DNA of 64,000 nt from Paracoccus kondratievae (GTDB lineage: Bacteria > Pseudomonadota > Alphaproteobacteria > Rhodobacterales > Rhodobacteraceae). The translations under genes were made by a program, and so were the position numbers. Below the pieces are notes generated by a model. It ran no database searches, had not been told where the DNA came from, and worked only from the letters and a program-made list of their open reading frames with translations. This document shows positions 46,784 through 54,299 of the stretch, in pieces; positions within the stretch are counted from its first letter, which is position 1, and the number at the start of each line of letters is the position of its first letter. Location of the stretch: assembly GCF_009301415.1 (NCBI RefSeq), contig NZ_CP045072.1, positions 1,479,001-1,543,000 on the forward strand. Direction: 5' to 3'.

Positions 46784-47407
46784 CTACGCAACATCTGGCT
46801 CGATCAATTCGGGGCCGTCGCTCGCAATCCCAAAGCGCGCCACAGGATGGTGTCGCAACTGGACGCCTGCCCCGATATCGGGATCATCGCTGCCGGCCAT
46901 CCACGCGTCTCGCTCATTTGCATTGAGGATCACCGGCATGCGGCTGTGGATGTCGGCCACCGTGGCATTCGCTGGGCGGGTGACGATGGTGCAGGTCAGC
47001 ATGCCGTTCCAGCGCGAGACGAGACCGGCAAACCAGAGCGTCTCCTCGTTGCCAGCGCCGGTAATAAAATGTGGCTGCTTGCTGCCCTTCTCGCCGGTCC
47101 ACTCGTAATAGCCACCAGCAGGGATCAGGCAGCGGCCATAGCGCCAAGGGCCGCGAAACGTCGGCTTGCGCGCCGCATCTTCGATCCGCGCGTTGAAAGT
47201 GGTGGCCTTCCAATCCTTCAGGTCGCCCTTGTGCCAGGCCGGAACCAGCCACCAGCGCGCCATCTCACCCTCCGGCGCCTCGGCCGTGATCACCAGCACG
47301 TCCTGCGTCGGCTTTATATTATAGCGCCGCGGAAACGGGTGCAGCCGGGTCTGCGAAATCTCGAAATCGGTTCCGCGCAGGTTCGGGTCAACGAAACGTC
47401 CGCACAT
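46784..47407 (-). CDS. SOS response-associated peptidase (YedK/HMCES family)
   Basis: A 207-residue protein that forms a covalent link to abasic sites in single-stranded DNA. Catalytic Cys2 in MCGRFV, the N-A-R motif TFNARIEDAARKP, GRCLIPAGGYYEW, and the active-site His in DIHSRMPVIL are present. Such genes are frequent on chromosomes and also on prophages. ATG 47407 exposes Cys at position 2 as needed; the ORF start 4 codons earlier would not. Confidence 0.9.
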   Translation of the reverse strand: MCGRFVDPNLRGTDFEISQTRLHPFPRRYNIKPTQDVLVITAEAPEGEMARWWLVPAWHKGDLKDWKATTFNARIEDAARKPTFRGPWRYGRCLIPAGGYYEWTGEKGSKQPHFITGAGNEETLWFAGLVSRWNGMLTCTIVTRPANATVADIHSRMPVILNANERDAWMAGSDDPDIGAGVQLRHHPVARFGIASDGPELIEPDVA

Positions 47408-47488
47408 CAGCCGCCCCACATTATCCGTATGTAGGGAGTATAACGATCCGCAGCGGGCTTTTGTTTCAAACCGCTTTGCTTACATAGT

Positions 47489-47513
47489 CGGGCCTTCGGG
47501 TCCGGCTCTTTTA
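47489..47513 (+). terminator. UUCG-tetraloop terminator
   Basis: CGGGCC-TTCG-GGTCCG (one G-T pair) with GCTCTTTT after it, in the rightward direction. It may end the rightward transcript from the regulatory cluster before the asparagine-synthase-like gene. Confidence 0.55.
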
Positions 47514-47619
47514 TCATCCATACCCAGCCGCCATCTGGTCCAGCGGATGCTGACCGCCACGCTGGTCGCATGGATCGTGGCCATCGGCCTGCTGGTCCGA
47601 CGACGCTGATCCGAAAAGC

Positions 47620-47652
47620 AAAAAACCCGTCCCGGCCGAACCGGGGCGGGTT
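47620..47652 (-). terminator. Intrinsic terminator, copy of the one at 50140-50170
   Basis: A 12-bp stem AACCCGTCCCGG/CCGGGGCGGGTT with one G-T pair, loop CCGAA, and A6 at 47620-47625 that is T6 on the minus strand. The sequence is largely shared with 50140-50170. Confidence 0.7.
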
Positions 47653-47743
47653 ATCGGCGCTCCGGCACTGGCCGCAGTCCGGAGTGTGATGTGTTCACGC
47701 GCCCAAAGGTAGGTCACCGGAGATTTCAGCAGCCCAGCATCTC

Positions 47744-49447
47744 TTGACCCACTTGGTTCGGCATGGCACGTACCAGCCACGCGTACAGCCCACCAAAACA
47801 TGTGTTATTGCCTTGCTTGATATTATTTTCACTTCCGACGGTAACCAAATTGACCCGGCTTTCTTTGGTTACGCATTCCAGGGCACGGACCTAGTGATCG
47901 GACATGAAGGATTTCTCGCGTTCACGGAATCCGGTCGACGCTTCCAGAGTGACAGCGATGGCTGTTATTTACACGTTCAGGCTGATGGGGCTGGAAATGC
48001 AATTTTTTCTACCGATTTTCACGGATATTTCCCGCTGTTTTATTACAGCAGCGGTTCAAGTTGGATTATCTCCCCATCATTTGAACTTGTCGCGCGGGCA
48101 GCAAGGCACAGAAACATGCCTCTCACGCTATGCAAAGAGCAGCTCGACGCTTGGAAATCTAACTCCGCTTTGCTACAAGCCCCCACATCTGAGCGTACGC
48201 CGTTCGCAGAAATTCGCTTGCTATCCTATGATAAAAAAATCATCGCTGGTGACAAACTGATAGTAAGTCATCGCAAACGGCAACCAGCCCACCATTCTTA
48301 CGAGACCGCTTTGGCGGATTTGCTCGCCATATGGGGAGGCCGGATAATGACCATCCTCGACGGCGGCATGGCTATCCGCGCTGATTTGACGGGAGGCGTT
48401 GATTCCCGGACAGTTTTTTCTGTCATTCTTCACACACTGCAAATGACAGGCAGATGCGATTTTCTGGCGTCAGAGGCAATTTTGTTCAACTCTGATCGAC
48501 GCCAGCAGAAGGATTTTGCCGTTGCCTGTCAAATTTCAAACTTCTTTGGGTTCCCGATTAACAACCCAAACCGTCGTCAATATACTCTACTTGAAGACGA
48601 GTCATCATACATAACGTGGAGGCGCTACAACCTAGCCCGATACTCTCCACACATTTTGCCCGTGGCGTCCCAAGATAGCACCATTATCACTTTTAACGGC
48701 GTCGGCGGAGAAGATCATCGAGATTTTTATGAGAGCTTTGGGCGAGGTCCGCTCGGCGAATATATCGCAAATTTTCAGCCTCTTTTCGCTAACCCAAAAG
48801 ATTTCGGCGCGTGGATGGGCGACTTGCACGCTGATATTGATTTGCCCGTAACATCCTACGACAGCACCATGCCGGCGGCCGTGCGCCATTATAGGCGACA
48901 CCGCAGCCGCCATCACACTGCCAAGCAGCCATCCAGCGAATTGATGGGGGTTATCCTCGGGAGCCGTGCAGCATACGAATGTGCACGCTTTCTGGACAGG
49001 GACGCACTCCATACCAACCAGTTGCTGTTCGACATTATGATAAACTGCAGTGAGGATCTGGCGAAACTGCCGTACGACCAACCGGAGAAAGCGCCACAGC
49101 AGATTAATTTTGACCGGCTGACGAGGCTAAAAAAGATCAAACCCGCACAAACTGGCAGCATTTGGAGAGGCCCGCTAGCTCCCTCGACGCCAGTCAAAAC
49201 TCAAGGGCGCAACATTCCCCTCCGCAAGGCGGTAGAGGAGGCTTTGAGATGTCCCGAGGTAAGGGAGCTTGCCGGGGAGGCCATCCTGCAGAAACTGCAG
49301 CAGCAGTTGGAGAAGCTAACGCCAACAACCAACCTGCACCAAAATGGCCACCTAATACATTACATCCTGCTGGCCGACGTTGTTTGCAAATACCGAACAG
49401 ACGTGAATTCGGGAACTCTAGCTGACTCACCGGCATACACCAACTAA
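47744..49447 (+). CDS. Asparagine-synthase-like protein (moron)
   Basis: An up to 567-residue protein, A+T-richer than its neighbours. Its centre carries the ATP-pyrophosphatase motif LTGGVDSRTVF of asparagine synthase C-terminal domains, where substrate acids are activated as acyl-adenylates for amidation. The N-terminal part resembles a class II glutamine amidotransferase (IFSTDFHGYFPLFYY, corresponding to D..G..PLYY), but I see no start with Cys at position 2, so glutaminase activity is doubtful. The start codon is uncertain: TTG 47744 is the first, TTG 47753 and 47813 are options. An out-of-frame ATG-TGT at 47806 is followed by a stop. It may modify a cell-surface polysaccharide (as WbpS-like proteins do); this is inference. 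Confidence 0.72.
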   Translation: MTHLVRHGTYQPRVQPTKTCVIALLDIIFTSDGNQIDPAFFGYAFQGTDLVIGHEGFLAFTESGRRFQSDSDGCYLHVQADGAGNAIFSTDFHGYFPLFYYSSGSSWIISPSFELVARAARHRNMPLTLCKEQLDAWKSNSALLQAPTSERTPFAEIRLLSYDKKIIAGDKLIVSHRKRQPAHHSYETALADLLAIWGGRIMTILDGGMAIRADLTGGVDSRTVFSVILHTLQMTGRCDFLASEAILFNSDRRQQKDFAVACQISNFFGFPINNPNRRQYTLLEDESSYITWRRYNLARYSPHILPVASQDSTIITFNGVGGEDHRDFYESFGRGPLGEYIANFQPLFANPKDFGAWMGDLHADIDLPVTSYDSTMPAAVRHYRRHRSRHHTAKQPSSELMGVILGSRAAYECARFLDRDALHTNQLLFDIMINCSEDLAKLPYDQPEKAPQQINFDRLTRLKKIKPAQTGSIWRGPLAPSTPVKTQGRNIPLRKAVEEALRCPEVRELAGEAILQKLQQQLEKLTPTTNLHQNGHLIHYILLADVVCKYRTDVNSGTLADSPAYTN

Positions 49448-49511
49448 TGCGTCATAGCGTTACCACCTCGGCCAGCGCGGCTCTTAGGAGAGCGCGCTCC
49501 CTCGCCCCAAT

Positions 49512-49658
49512 TTAGCGAAGACCGCGCCCGACAGCCGCAACAGCAGCGGCGATCACCGCCTCAGCATTGATCGACAGCAGATGCGTGGCGGCGTCATAGG
49601 TGATGCTCCAGCCGCCACCTGATCCTGCAACAGCAGCCCGGCGCGCGCGTGCTACTGA
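49512..49658 (-). pseudogene. Remnant of a phage gene C-terminus
   Basis: A minus-strand open stretch ending at TAA 49514-49512 with protein-like text VAGSGGGWSITYDAATHLLS and INAEAVIAAAVAAVGRGLR, but no start codon before it enters the frame of the lipoprotein gene. The Gly/Ala style resembles tail-fibre C-termini. Probably a decayed 3' end of a late gene. Confidence 0.3.
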
Positions 49659-49660
49659 GC

Positions 49661-50008
49661 TTATACTCCGGGTAGTACGTTTCTCAGGCTTGGCGTCACT
49701 CGTGTAGCGGATGCAGCAGCCTGATTACGATAGGAAAGTTTGCCGCTCATAATTCCCCTAATCACACCGTCGCAATAACGACCTTTAGCATTTCGGCTTC
49801 CCTTGGCCACACCTTGCCGCGCAGCATCTGCCATACATTGTGACCGGACAACCTGTCTTACGTTCGGGTCGTCAAGCATTGCTGTGCGCACCTTCGCAAA
49901 ATGAAGCTGCTGCGCTTGTGCAGGTTGCAGCATCTTCTCCTCAACTTCATCGCAACCAACAAGACATCCAATGGCTGTCACTGAAATAAGCGCGAACAAG
50001 AAGCGCAT
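49661..50008 (-). CDS. Small lipoprotein in prophage
   Basis: A 115-residue protein with a signal sequence and lipobox (AIGCLVGC), then a short Gln/Ala-rich soluble domain with a Cys-containing VVRSQCMADAARQG. It would be held in a membrane. ATG 50008 has GGAGG upstream. It lies downstream of the lysis cassette, which suits an Rz1-like or superinfection-exclusion role, but it has no Rz partner and no Pro-rich domain. Unrecognised. Confidence 0.6.
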   Translation of the reverse strand: MRFLFALISVTAIGCLVGCDEVEEKMLQPAQAQQLHFAKVRTAMLDDPNVRQVVRSQCMADAARQGVAKGSRNAKGRYCDGVIRGIMSGKLSYRNQAAASATRVTPSLRNVLPGV

Positions 50009-50139
50009 CACTTCCCACCTCCTCAATGATATCCCTAAGTTTCAGGCACTTTGTGGCTGTCTGGTGCTAAAGTTGTCATTCTCGAGCCTTACCCACAAGT
50101 TCTTTCGATACCACTCCACACCCCGCCGTCTGAAACGCA

Positions 50140-50170
50140 AAAGACCCGCCCTGGTCGAACCGGGGCGGGT
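50140..50170 (-). terminator. Terminator of the late operon
   Basis: An ACCCGCCCTGG/CCGGGGCGGGT stem (one G-T pair) with loop TCGAA, followed on the minus strand by TCTTTT. It lies 36 bases after the LLH holin stop codon. Confidence 0.72.
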
Positions 50171-50205
50171 TATCGGCGCGATATCGGAATCGCGATATCG
50201 GCCCA

Positions 50206-50601
50206 TCACGAGCGTCGTCTTGCTACGATTTCGTCGCGCATGTTGTTCACAACCACTGTGGGGGACAGCCCCGACCGCTCGACCACCACTTGCTCCAGCT
50301 TCGCCTGCGCCAGATCGGTCAGCACCTCGGCCGAGGGGCGCAGACTGCCGATGGCGTCAGGCACGCTGCGGCGGACGTATTCCAGCATCAGGTCGACGGC
50401 GGACTTGCCGGTGAGCTGATTTTTGACCGCGAGCTGCGCAGCGGTGGTCAGCGCCCAGTGCAGCGCCTCCCGGTGCCGGGCCTCGATCTCGACGCCCCAT
50501 TTCCGACGCACGGCGGCTGCGGCCCAGCCGATGATTGCGGTGATGGCGAGGCTCACCAGCTCAAGCAGGTGCGGTGCCGCTGATGCGATGATCTGTTGCA
50601 T
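50206..50601 (-). CDS. LLH-type phage holin
   Basis: A 131-residue protein with one hydrophobic segment near the N-terminus (LLELVSLAITAIIGWAAAAV) and a charged, helical C-terminal part (LTTAAQLAVKNQLTGKSAVDLML). It fits the holin_LLH pattern of small membrane proteins releasing endolysin. ATG 50601 has AAGGAG 7 bases upstream and follows the endolysin stop by 2 bases. It forms the lysis cassette with the endolysin. Confidence 0.65.
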   Translation of the reverse strand: MQQIIASAAPHLLELVSLAITAIIGWAAAAVRRKWGVEIEARHREALHWALTTAAQLAVKNQLTGKSAVDLMLEYVRRSVPDAIGSLRPSAEVLTDLAQAKLEQVVVERSGLSPTVVVNNMRDEIVARRRS

Positions 50602-50603
50602 GG

Positions 50604-51428
50604 TCAATTCTCCTTGGTAAGCGCGGCCCATGTCTTGGGGCCGATAATGCCGTCCGGCGCGAGGCCGGCGGATTTCTGGAAGGCGATGGCGGCGGCCTGA
50701 GTGCCGCGCCCGAAAATCCCGTCTATGGGGCCGGGATCGTGGCCAAGGTCGGCCAGCCGCTGCTGCGCCGCCCGCACAGCCTCACCGCGGGAGCCAAGGC
50801 CGATTTTCGGGCAGGCAGGTGCGAACACGTCAGGGATGGCCTGCCAGCGCGCGAACGCGGCTGCGAGGCGGGTGTGATAGCCATGGGTGGCATAGCCCGC
50901 GCCGTTGTAACCTCTGGCGAACCCGGACCAGTCGTGGCGGCGCAGATCATCGTCCAGCCCCTCGGAGATGATGAAGTTCACCATCGCCTCCAGGTGTGCG
51001 GTCTCGCTGTCGCAGAACGCCGCGACCATATCGCCCGGCGTCGGATAACCCGCTGCCCGATGGTTGTCGCCGAGGATCTGCCCCAGCCCCCAGCTGGCCG
51101 AGCGCAGAGCGGCGCTGACGTCGATCTTCATCGCCAGCGACAGACGCGGGTAGCTGTCCTTGGGATAGGGCTTTGTGCCCCAACGCTGATAGGCCAGCCC
51201 GGACGCCTCGGCTGCGGTGCGCTTCTGCCCCGGCCCCAGCTCGCGCCAGAACACATGCGGTTCAAACAGCATCTTGGGCCGACCCTGACTGTCGAAACCG
51301 CCGCCCGAGGTCTCGACCTCGATGACGGCGCGGATTTCATCCTCTCCGACGCCGATCAGGCGCCCGACGCGGGCCACGTCGATATCGGTGAGCCGCTGCG
51401 CGCGGCCCTTGAACCCGGCTGGGTACAT
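50604..51428 (-). CDS. Endolysin: N-acetylmuramidase with peptidoglycan-binding domain
   Basis: A 274-residue enzyme that cuts host cell-wall glycan at lysis. The N-terminal catalytic domain (DUF3380/N-acetylmuramidase type) reads VIEVETSGGGF (catalytic Glu), MLFEPHVFWREL and SASWGLGQILGDNH. The last ~70 residues are a PG_binding_1 domain (GSRGEAVRAAQQRLADLGHDPG, DGIFGRGTQAAAIAFQ). ATG 51428 with GGAG 6 bases upstream is preferred over other in-frame ATGs. It follows a terminator-like hairpin at 51447-51470. Confidence 0.9.
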   Translation of the reverse strand: MYPAGFKGRAQRLTDIDVARVGRLIGVGEDEIRAVIEVETSGGGFDSQGRPKMLFEPHVFWRELGPGQKRTAAEASGLAYQRWGTKPYPKDSYPRLSLAMKIDVSAALRSASWGLGQILGDNHRAAGYPTPGDMVAAFCDSETAHLEAMVNFIISEGLDDDLRRHDWSGFARGYNGAGYATHGYHTRLAAAFARWQAIPDVFAPACPKIGLGSRGEAVRAAQQRLADLGHDPGPIDGIFGRGTQAAAIAFQKSAGLAPDGIIGPKTWAALTKEN

Positions 51429-51446
51429 GCGTGTCTCCATGATATG

Positions 51447-51470
51447 AAAAAGCCCCGCGCGAGGCGGGGC
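51447..51470 (-). terminator. Terminator-like hairpin 5' of the endolysin
   Basis: GCCCCGC-GCGAG-GCGGGGC with five T on the minus strand. One of five hairpins immediately upstream of late genes. Confidence 0.7.
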
Positions 51471-51518
51471 GGTTTGAGTGATCTTGACGAATCTCAATGG
51501 GCAGGCACTGATTACCTA

Positions 51519-52361
51519 ATGAGCTCAATTGAATACGATTATGTTCTGTTTATTGATGAGGCTGGTGATGACGGCTTGAAACGAGTCAAGCCCATCGACA
51601 AGGATGGTTCATCCGAGTGGCTAGTTCTTTCCGGCCTTTTGGTGCGCGCAGAGGATGAAGGGCGGTGCCGTCAATGGCTCGATAATATCCGCACAGACAT
51701 CGATGCTCTGCAGTCCAGTGTGCTACACTTCAGTAAACTGAGCCCATCAAAGAGGCGAAGGGCCGCTGTAATGCTATCGGAACTGCCCGTGCGGTGCTTC
51801 TCTGTATGTTCAAACAAGAAGAACATGCGCGGATACAACAACCCCCGGGCAGCTAAGGCCGGCAGCCGACAATGGTTCTACAACTGGATATTGCGCGTCC
51901 TAATGGAGCGGGCGACGAGTTTTTGTCTTGAAAACTCAATGAGAAAATTCGGACGACCAAGCAAAATGAAGGTCCTTTTCAGCTCCCGAGGAGGGCATTC
52001 CTACGGCCAAACTAAGGCATACTGGGAGAAGTTGCGCATAGGCGGTCGACCAAAGCTAGACAAGCGTCAGATCCGCTTCGAAGTCTTGAGCTATCAGCTC
52101 GTAGATTATGTGCCGCACTACTACCATGCTGGCCTACAGCTCGCCGATATATGCGCAAGCGCCTTCTACCAAGCGGTCGATACGAGCTCGACCAGATGGA
52201 CCATAGATAACGCCAAGGCGCTAACCCCTATAGTAGCAAAATCAAACGGCGCATTTGCGGATACTGGAATTGTCCTACTGCCCGCAGAAATAGACGCGGA
52301 CTTGACCAGCGAACAGAAGCTGATCTTTCGCCACTTTGGCTATACGTTCCACGGTGGTTAG
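51519..52361 (+). CDS. DUF3800 protein (moron), antisense to late operon
   Basis: A 280-residue protein. The family signature FIDEAGDDGLK (D-E-A/S-G near the N-terminus) and later QLADICASAFYQA mark DUF3800, predicted to have an RNase H-like fold and often found on phages and defence islands. Key acidic residues (Asp, Glu of DEAG; Asp in LADI) are present. It is A+T-richer than its neighbours and on the opposite strand to the lysis genes, hence acquired separately. ATG 51519 lacks a clear ribosome binding site. Function unknown; a superinfection-exclusion role is conjecture. Confidence 0.78.
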   Translation: MSSIEYDYVLFIDEAGDDGLKRVKPIDKDGSSEWLVLSGLLVRAEDEGRCRQWLDNIRTDIDALQSSVLHFSKLSPSKRRRAAVMLSELPVRCFSVCSNKKNMRGYNNPRAAKAGSRQWFYNWILRVLMERATSFCLENSMRKFGRPSKMKVLFSSRGGHSYGQTKAYWEKLRIGGRPKLDKRQIRFEVLSYQLVDYVPHYYHAGLQLADICASAFYQAVDTSSTRWTIDNAKALTPIVAKSNGAFADTGIVLLPAEIDADLTSEQKLIFRHFGYTFHGG

Positions 52362-52615
52362 TGCGGGTCCCGGCTTGTGTTGATGGAGAGCGTTAGGCTG
52401 AAATCCTCTGTTCAACCGTCCCTCCACCCGCGACATGACTACCGCATATCGCACCAAGGCCCCGGCGCCCCCGCATATGTAGTGAATCAGACGAAGGAGT
52501 CCACGTCAAGTCTTGTCTGCACGAGGATCGGGTAGATGCATCAACCCAAACGTAGCCCATCACCGCCTCCAGTATCGCCACATGTCGATAGCCTGCTTCG
52601 GGTCATTGACCGCGA
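52362..52615. other. Intergenic stretch between DUF3800 and holin genes
   Basis: The DUF3800 gene and the holin gene converge here. A short minus-strand frame beginning MGGSAERLIAVNDPKQAID overlaps the holin 3' end and could encode a 25-residue peptide, and one at 52393-52560 could code for 55 residues, but neither has support. No terminator is evident. Confidence 0.4.
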
Positions 52616-52936
52616 TCAGCCGTTCCGCCGATCCACCCATTTCTCAAGCAAGGCCCCGGCACCACGCGGGCCGAGATAGGACAGCACGGCAACGATTGCG
52701 ACCTGCTGGGTATTGCTCACATCCAGATACTCGCCCACACCGTCACCGATGAGAGCCATGCCGACAGCAATTGGCAGCTCCCAGATCAAATCACGCGACC
52801 AGATCGGCCGTCGCTTCGCGCGCACCTCCCCTGCGTGATACATCAGCCGCCCGGCAAGAGCGGCGATCAGCGTCGTCGCCGCGCCTCCGAAAAATTTGTT
52901 CATGGCCTCGATCAGACCGGGATCGGGATCGGACAT
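52616..52936 (-). CDS. Phage holin-family membrane protein
   Basis: A 106-residue protein with two or three hydrophobic stretches (TTLIAALAGRLMY, LIWELPIAVGMALIGDGV, VAIVAVLSYLG) ending in Gly-Pro-Arg-Gly and a charged tail. The pattern WELPIAVGMALIG...VGEYL fits LydA/putative holin families of alphaproteobacterial prophages. AAGGAGG precedes the ATG. With the LLH holin it may make a two-component lysis system. Confidence 0.75.
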   Translation of the reverse strand: MSDPDPGLIEAMNKFFGGAATTLIAALAGRLMYHAGEVRAKRRPIWSRDLIWELPIAVGMALIGDGVGEYLDVSNTQQVAIVAVLSYLGPRGAGALLEKWVDRRNG

Positions 52937-52954
52937 GCCGCCTCCTTTGCATAG

Positions 52955-52977
52955 AAAAGCCCGCCGAGTGGCGGGCT
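52955..52977 (-). terminator. Terminator-like hairpin 5' of the holin
   Basis: AGCCCGCC-GAGT-GGCGGGCT (8-bp stem) with TTTT on the minus strand, 19 bases upstream of the holin ATG. Confidence 0.72.
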
Positions 52978-53013
52978 GATTAGATGATTGGCTGATGTGG
53001 AGTTAACACGCGC

Positions 53014-53163
53014 TCACCTTGGCGTGTTCACCCGTACGGCAAGCTTCCGTGCACGGATAATCGCCTGCCGCTCTGTTTTGTACTTCTGGGCCTCTCGCTT
53101 GCCCTGCTGCACTGCCTCTGTATCGCCTTGGCGGCACAGAGGCTGGTGTGATGGCGCACTCAA
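53014..53163 (-). CDS. Possible small protein, TTG start, or 3' remnant of a split gene
   Basis: A 49-residue charged, helical frame (QGDTEAVQQGKREAQKYK, RQAIIRARKLAVRVN), too coding-like to be random, 5 bases after the stop of the 211-residue gene. Only a TTG can start it and there is no clear ribosome binding site. It may be the rest of a gene begun at 53929 and split by the 211-residue moron. Confidence 0.4.
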   Translation of the reverse strand: MSAPSHQPLCRQGDTEAVQQGKREAQKYKTERQAIIRARKLAVRVNTPR

Positions 53164-53167
53164 AATT

Positions 53168-53803
53168 TCAGGTTGCACGCCTGGCTGCGTCCACCAAGGC
53201 GGTTAAATGCGATGCGCAAGCATCGAAGAAGGAGGACAGTTCATCAATAGTTGGCAGTTGCACTGCAACAATGCGATTGGCAAGTTCAGCCTTTTTCCTA
53301 TCTTTTTGGGTGCCGTTGAGGCCATCCCACTCCTTCAGAAAGCTGCTGGTGATTGTAATCGTTGGCGGATCGGTATCTGGGTAATCTCTAAACAGGCATT
53401 TGTGCGCGAACACGTAATCGCATGGGTGTTTCAGAAAGCCTGCCCATCGCCTTATAACAGCATCAGCCTCAGACTCCTGGTAGCGGTCTGAGGCTGAAGC
53501 GGCGCGAATGTGCGTGCGCAAAACATCAAGATTAATGAGAAACACCTCTGACAGATCAGCGCAAGCGACATGCGATCTTGGCAGAGACAAGAGGCGACGT
53601 AGTGACTTTATTTGGCCGGCAATATTGCAGGCTTCGGCTATGTGATGGTCGATTTTGCAACCATTCTCGTCGACCAAGTCAATGCTTCCCCTCGCGCCAG
53701 CACACTCGTACAAGCGGCAGGATAGCGGGTCCCCACGCTCATCCGTTAACTTTTCTTTCAATAGCTTATGTAGTTCCGAAAACTCTTTAAGACCGTATGT
53801 CAT
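53168..53803 (-). CDS. Unrecognised prophage protein (moron)
   Basis: A 211-residue soluble protein with about six cysteines (SCRLYECAG, GCKIDHH, EACNIAG, ACADLS, HPCDYVF, HKCLF). It is lower in G+C than neighbouring late genes. No motif recognised; the cysteine/histidine scatter could bind a metal. It sits between tail fibre and holin genes with no clear operon link and is probably transferred separately. Confidence 0.6.
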   Translation of the reverse strand: MTYGLKEFSELHKLLKEKLTDERGDPLSCRLYECAGARGSIDLVDENGCKIDHHIAEACNIAGQIKSLRRLLSLPRSHVACADLSEVFLINLDVLRTHIRAASASDRYQESEADAVIRRWAGFLKHPCDYVFAHKCLFRDYPDTDPPTITITSSFLKEWDGLNGTQKDRKKAELANRIVAVQLPTIDELSSFFDACASHLTALVDAARRAT

Positions 53804-53851
53804 ATAACTCCCCAGCGCAGTACAGGGCGCATCAGTTAAGCGGATTGAACA

Positions 53852-53929
53852 TTAAAAATAGAGGATATTCCAGCCAGAAGTTCCCAATCCTCCAACGCGC
53901 CGCTGGTTCACAGAACTACCATTCGTCAT
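53852..53929 (-). CDS. Tiny frame at a late-gene start position
   Basis: A 25-residue frame with an excellent AAGGAGG ribosome binding site and a preceding terminator-like hairpin, exactly like real late genes here, yet it ends after 25 residues (MTNGSSVNQRRVGG...). Likely the 5' stump of a late gene truncated by insertion of the 211-residue moron. Confidence 0.4.
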   Translation of the reverse strand: MTNGSSVNQRRVGGLGTSGWNILYF

Positions 53930-53947
53930 CCCGCCTCCTTCGTATGG

Positions 53948-53970
53948 AAAAGCCCGCCGGGGTGGCGGGC
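53948..53970 (-). terminator. Terminator-like hairpin
   Basis: GCCCGCC-GGGGT-GGCGGGC with TTTT on the minus strand, 19 bases upstream of the ATG at 53929. Confidence 0.72.
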
Positions 53971-54110
53971 GGAAACCGTATTAGCCAAGATATAGATCTG
54001 TTGGCGCGGTGAGCCGATAACCATGCCGACGACGAGGATGTTTCCGGCGCTGAGCCGGTTTCCGTTGCCGAGAAAAACGGCCTTAAGCGCGGCCAGACGG
54101 ACCGACCATC

Positions 54111-54299
54111 TCAACCATCATCTTCTGGGTCTCCATCCCCGGTCACAGGCGCGACAAACTGGCCGTCCAGATATGACCACCCGATGCCGACCAAATTATC
54201 GTGGCCAACTACCACCTGCCCTTGCTCAGGCTCGTAATCCGCAGGCTGCACGGTAACGACGGTGACAATGCCGTCGCTGATCTGCGCAACATAGATCAT
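54111..54299 (-). CDS. Small tail fibre-associated protein
   Basis: A 62-residue, acidic protein (YVAQISDGIVTVVTV... LVGIGWSYLDGQFVAP) as often encoded last in phage fibre operons, resembling the small accessory proteins whose WSYDGTQF motif occurs in tail fibre assembly. Its ATGA overlap (54296-54299) couples it to the Gly-rich fibre gene. Confidence 0.65.
   Translation of the reverse strand: MIYVAQISDGIVTVVTVQPADYEPEQGQVVVGHDNLVGIGWSYLDGQFVAPVTGDGDPEDDG

Noticed and set aside
52393..52581. Minus-strand 55-62 residue frame between DUF3800 and holin genes as a spanin or lysis protein
   Set aside because: No membrane segment or lipobox and no strong start site.
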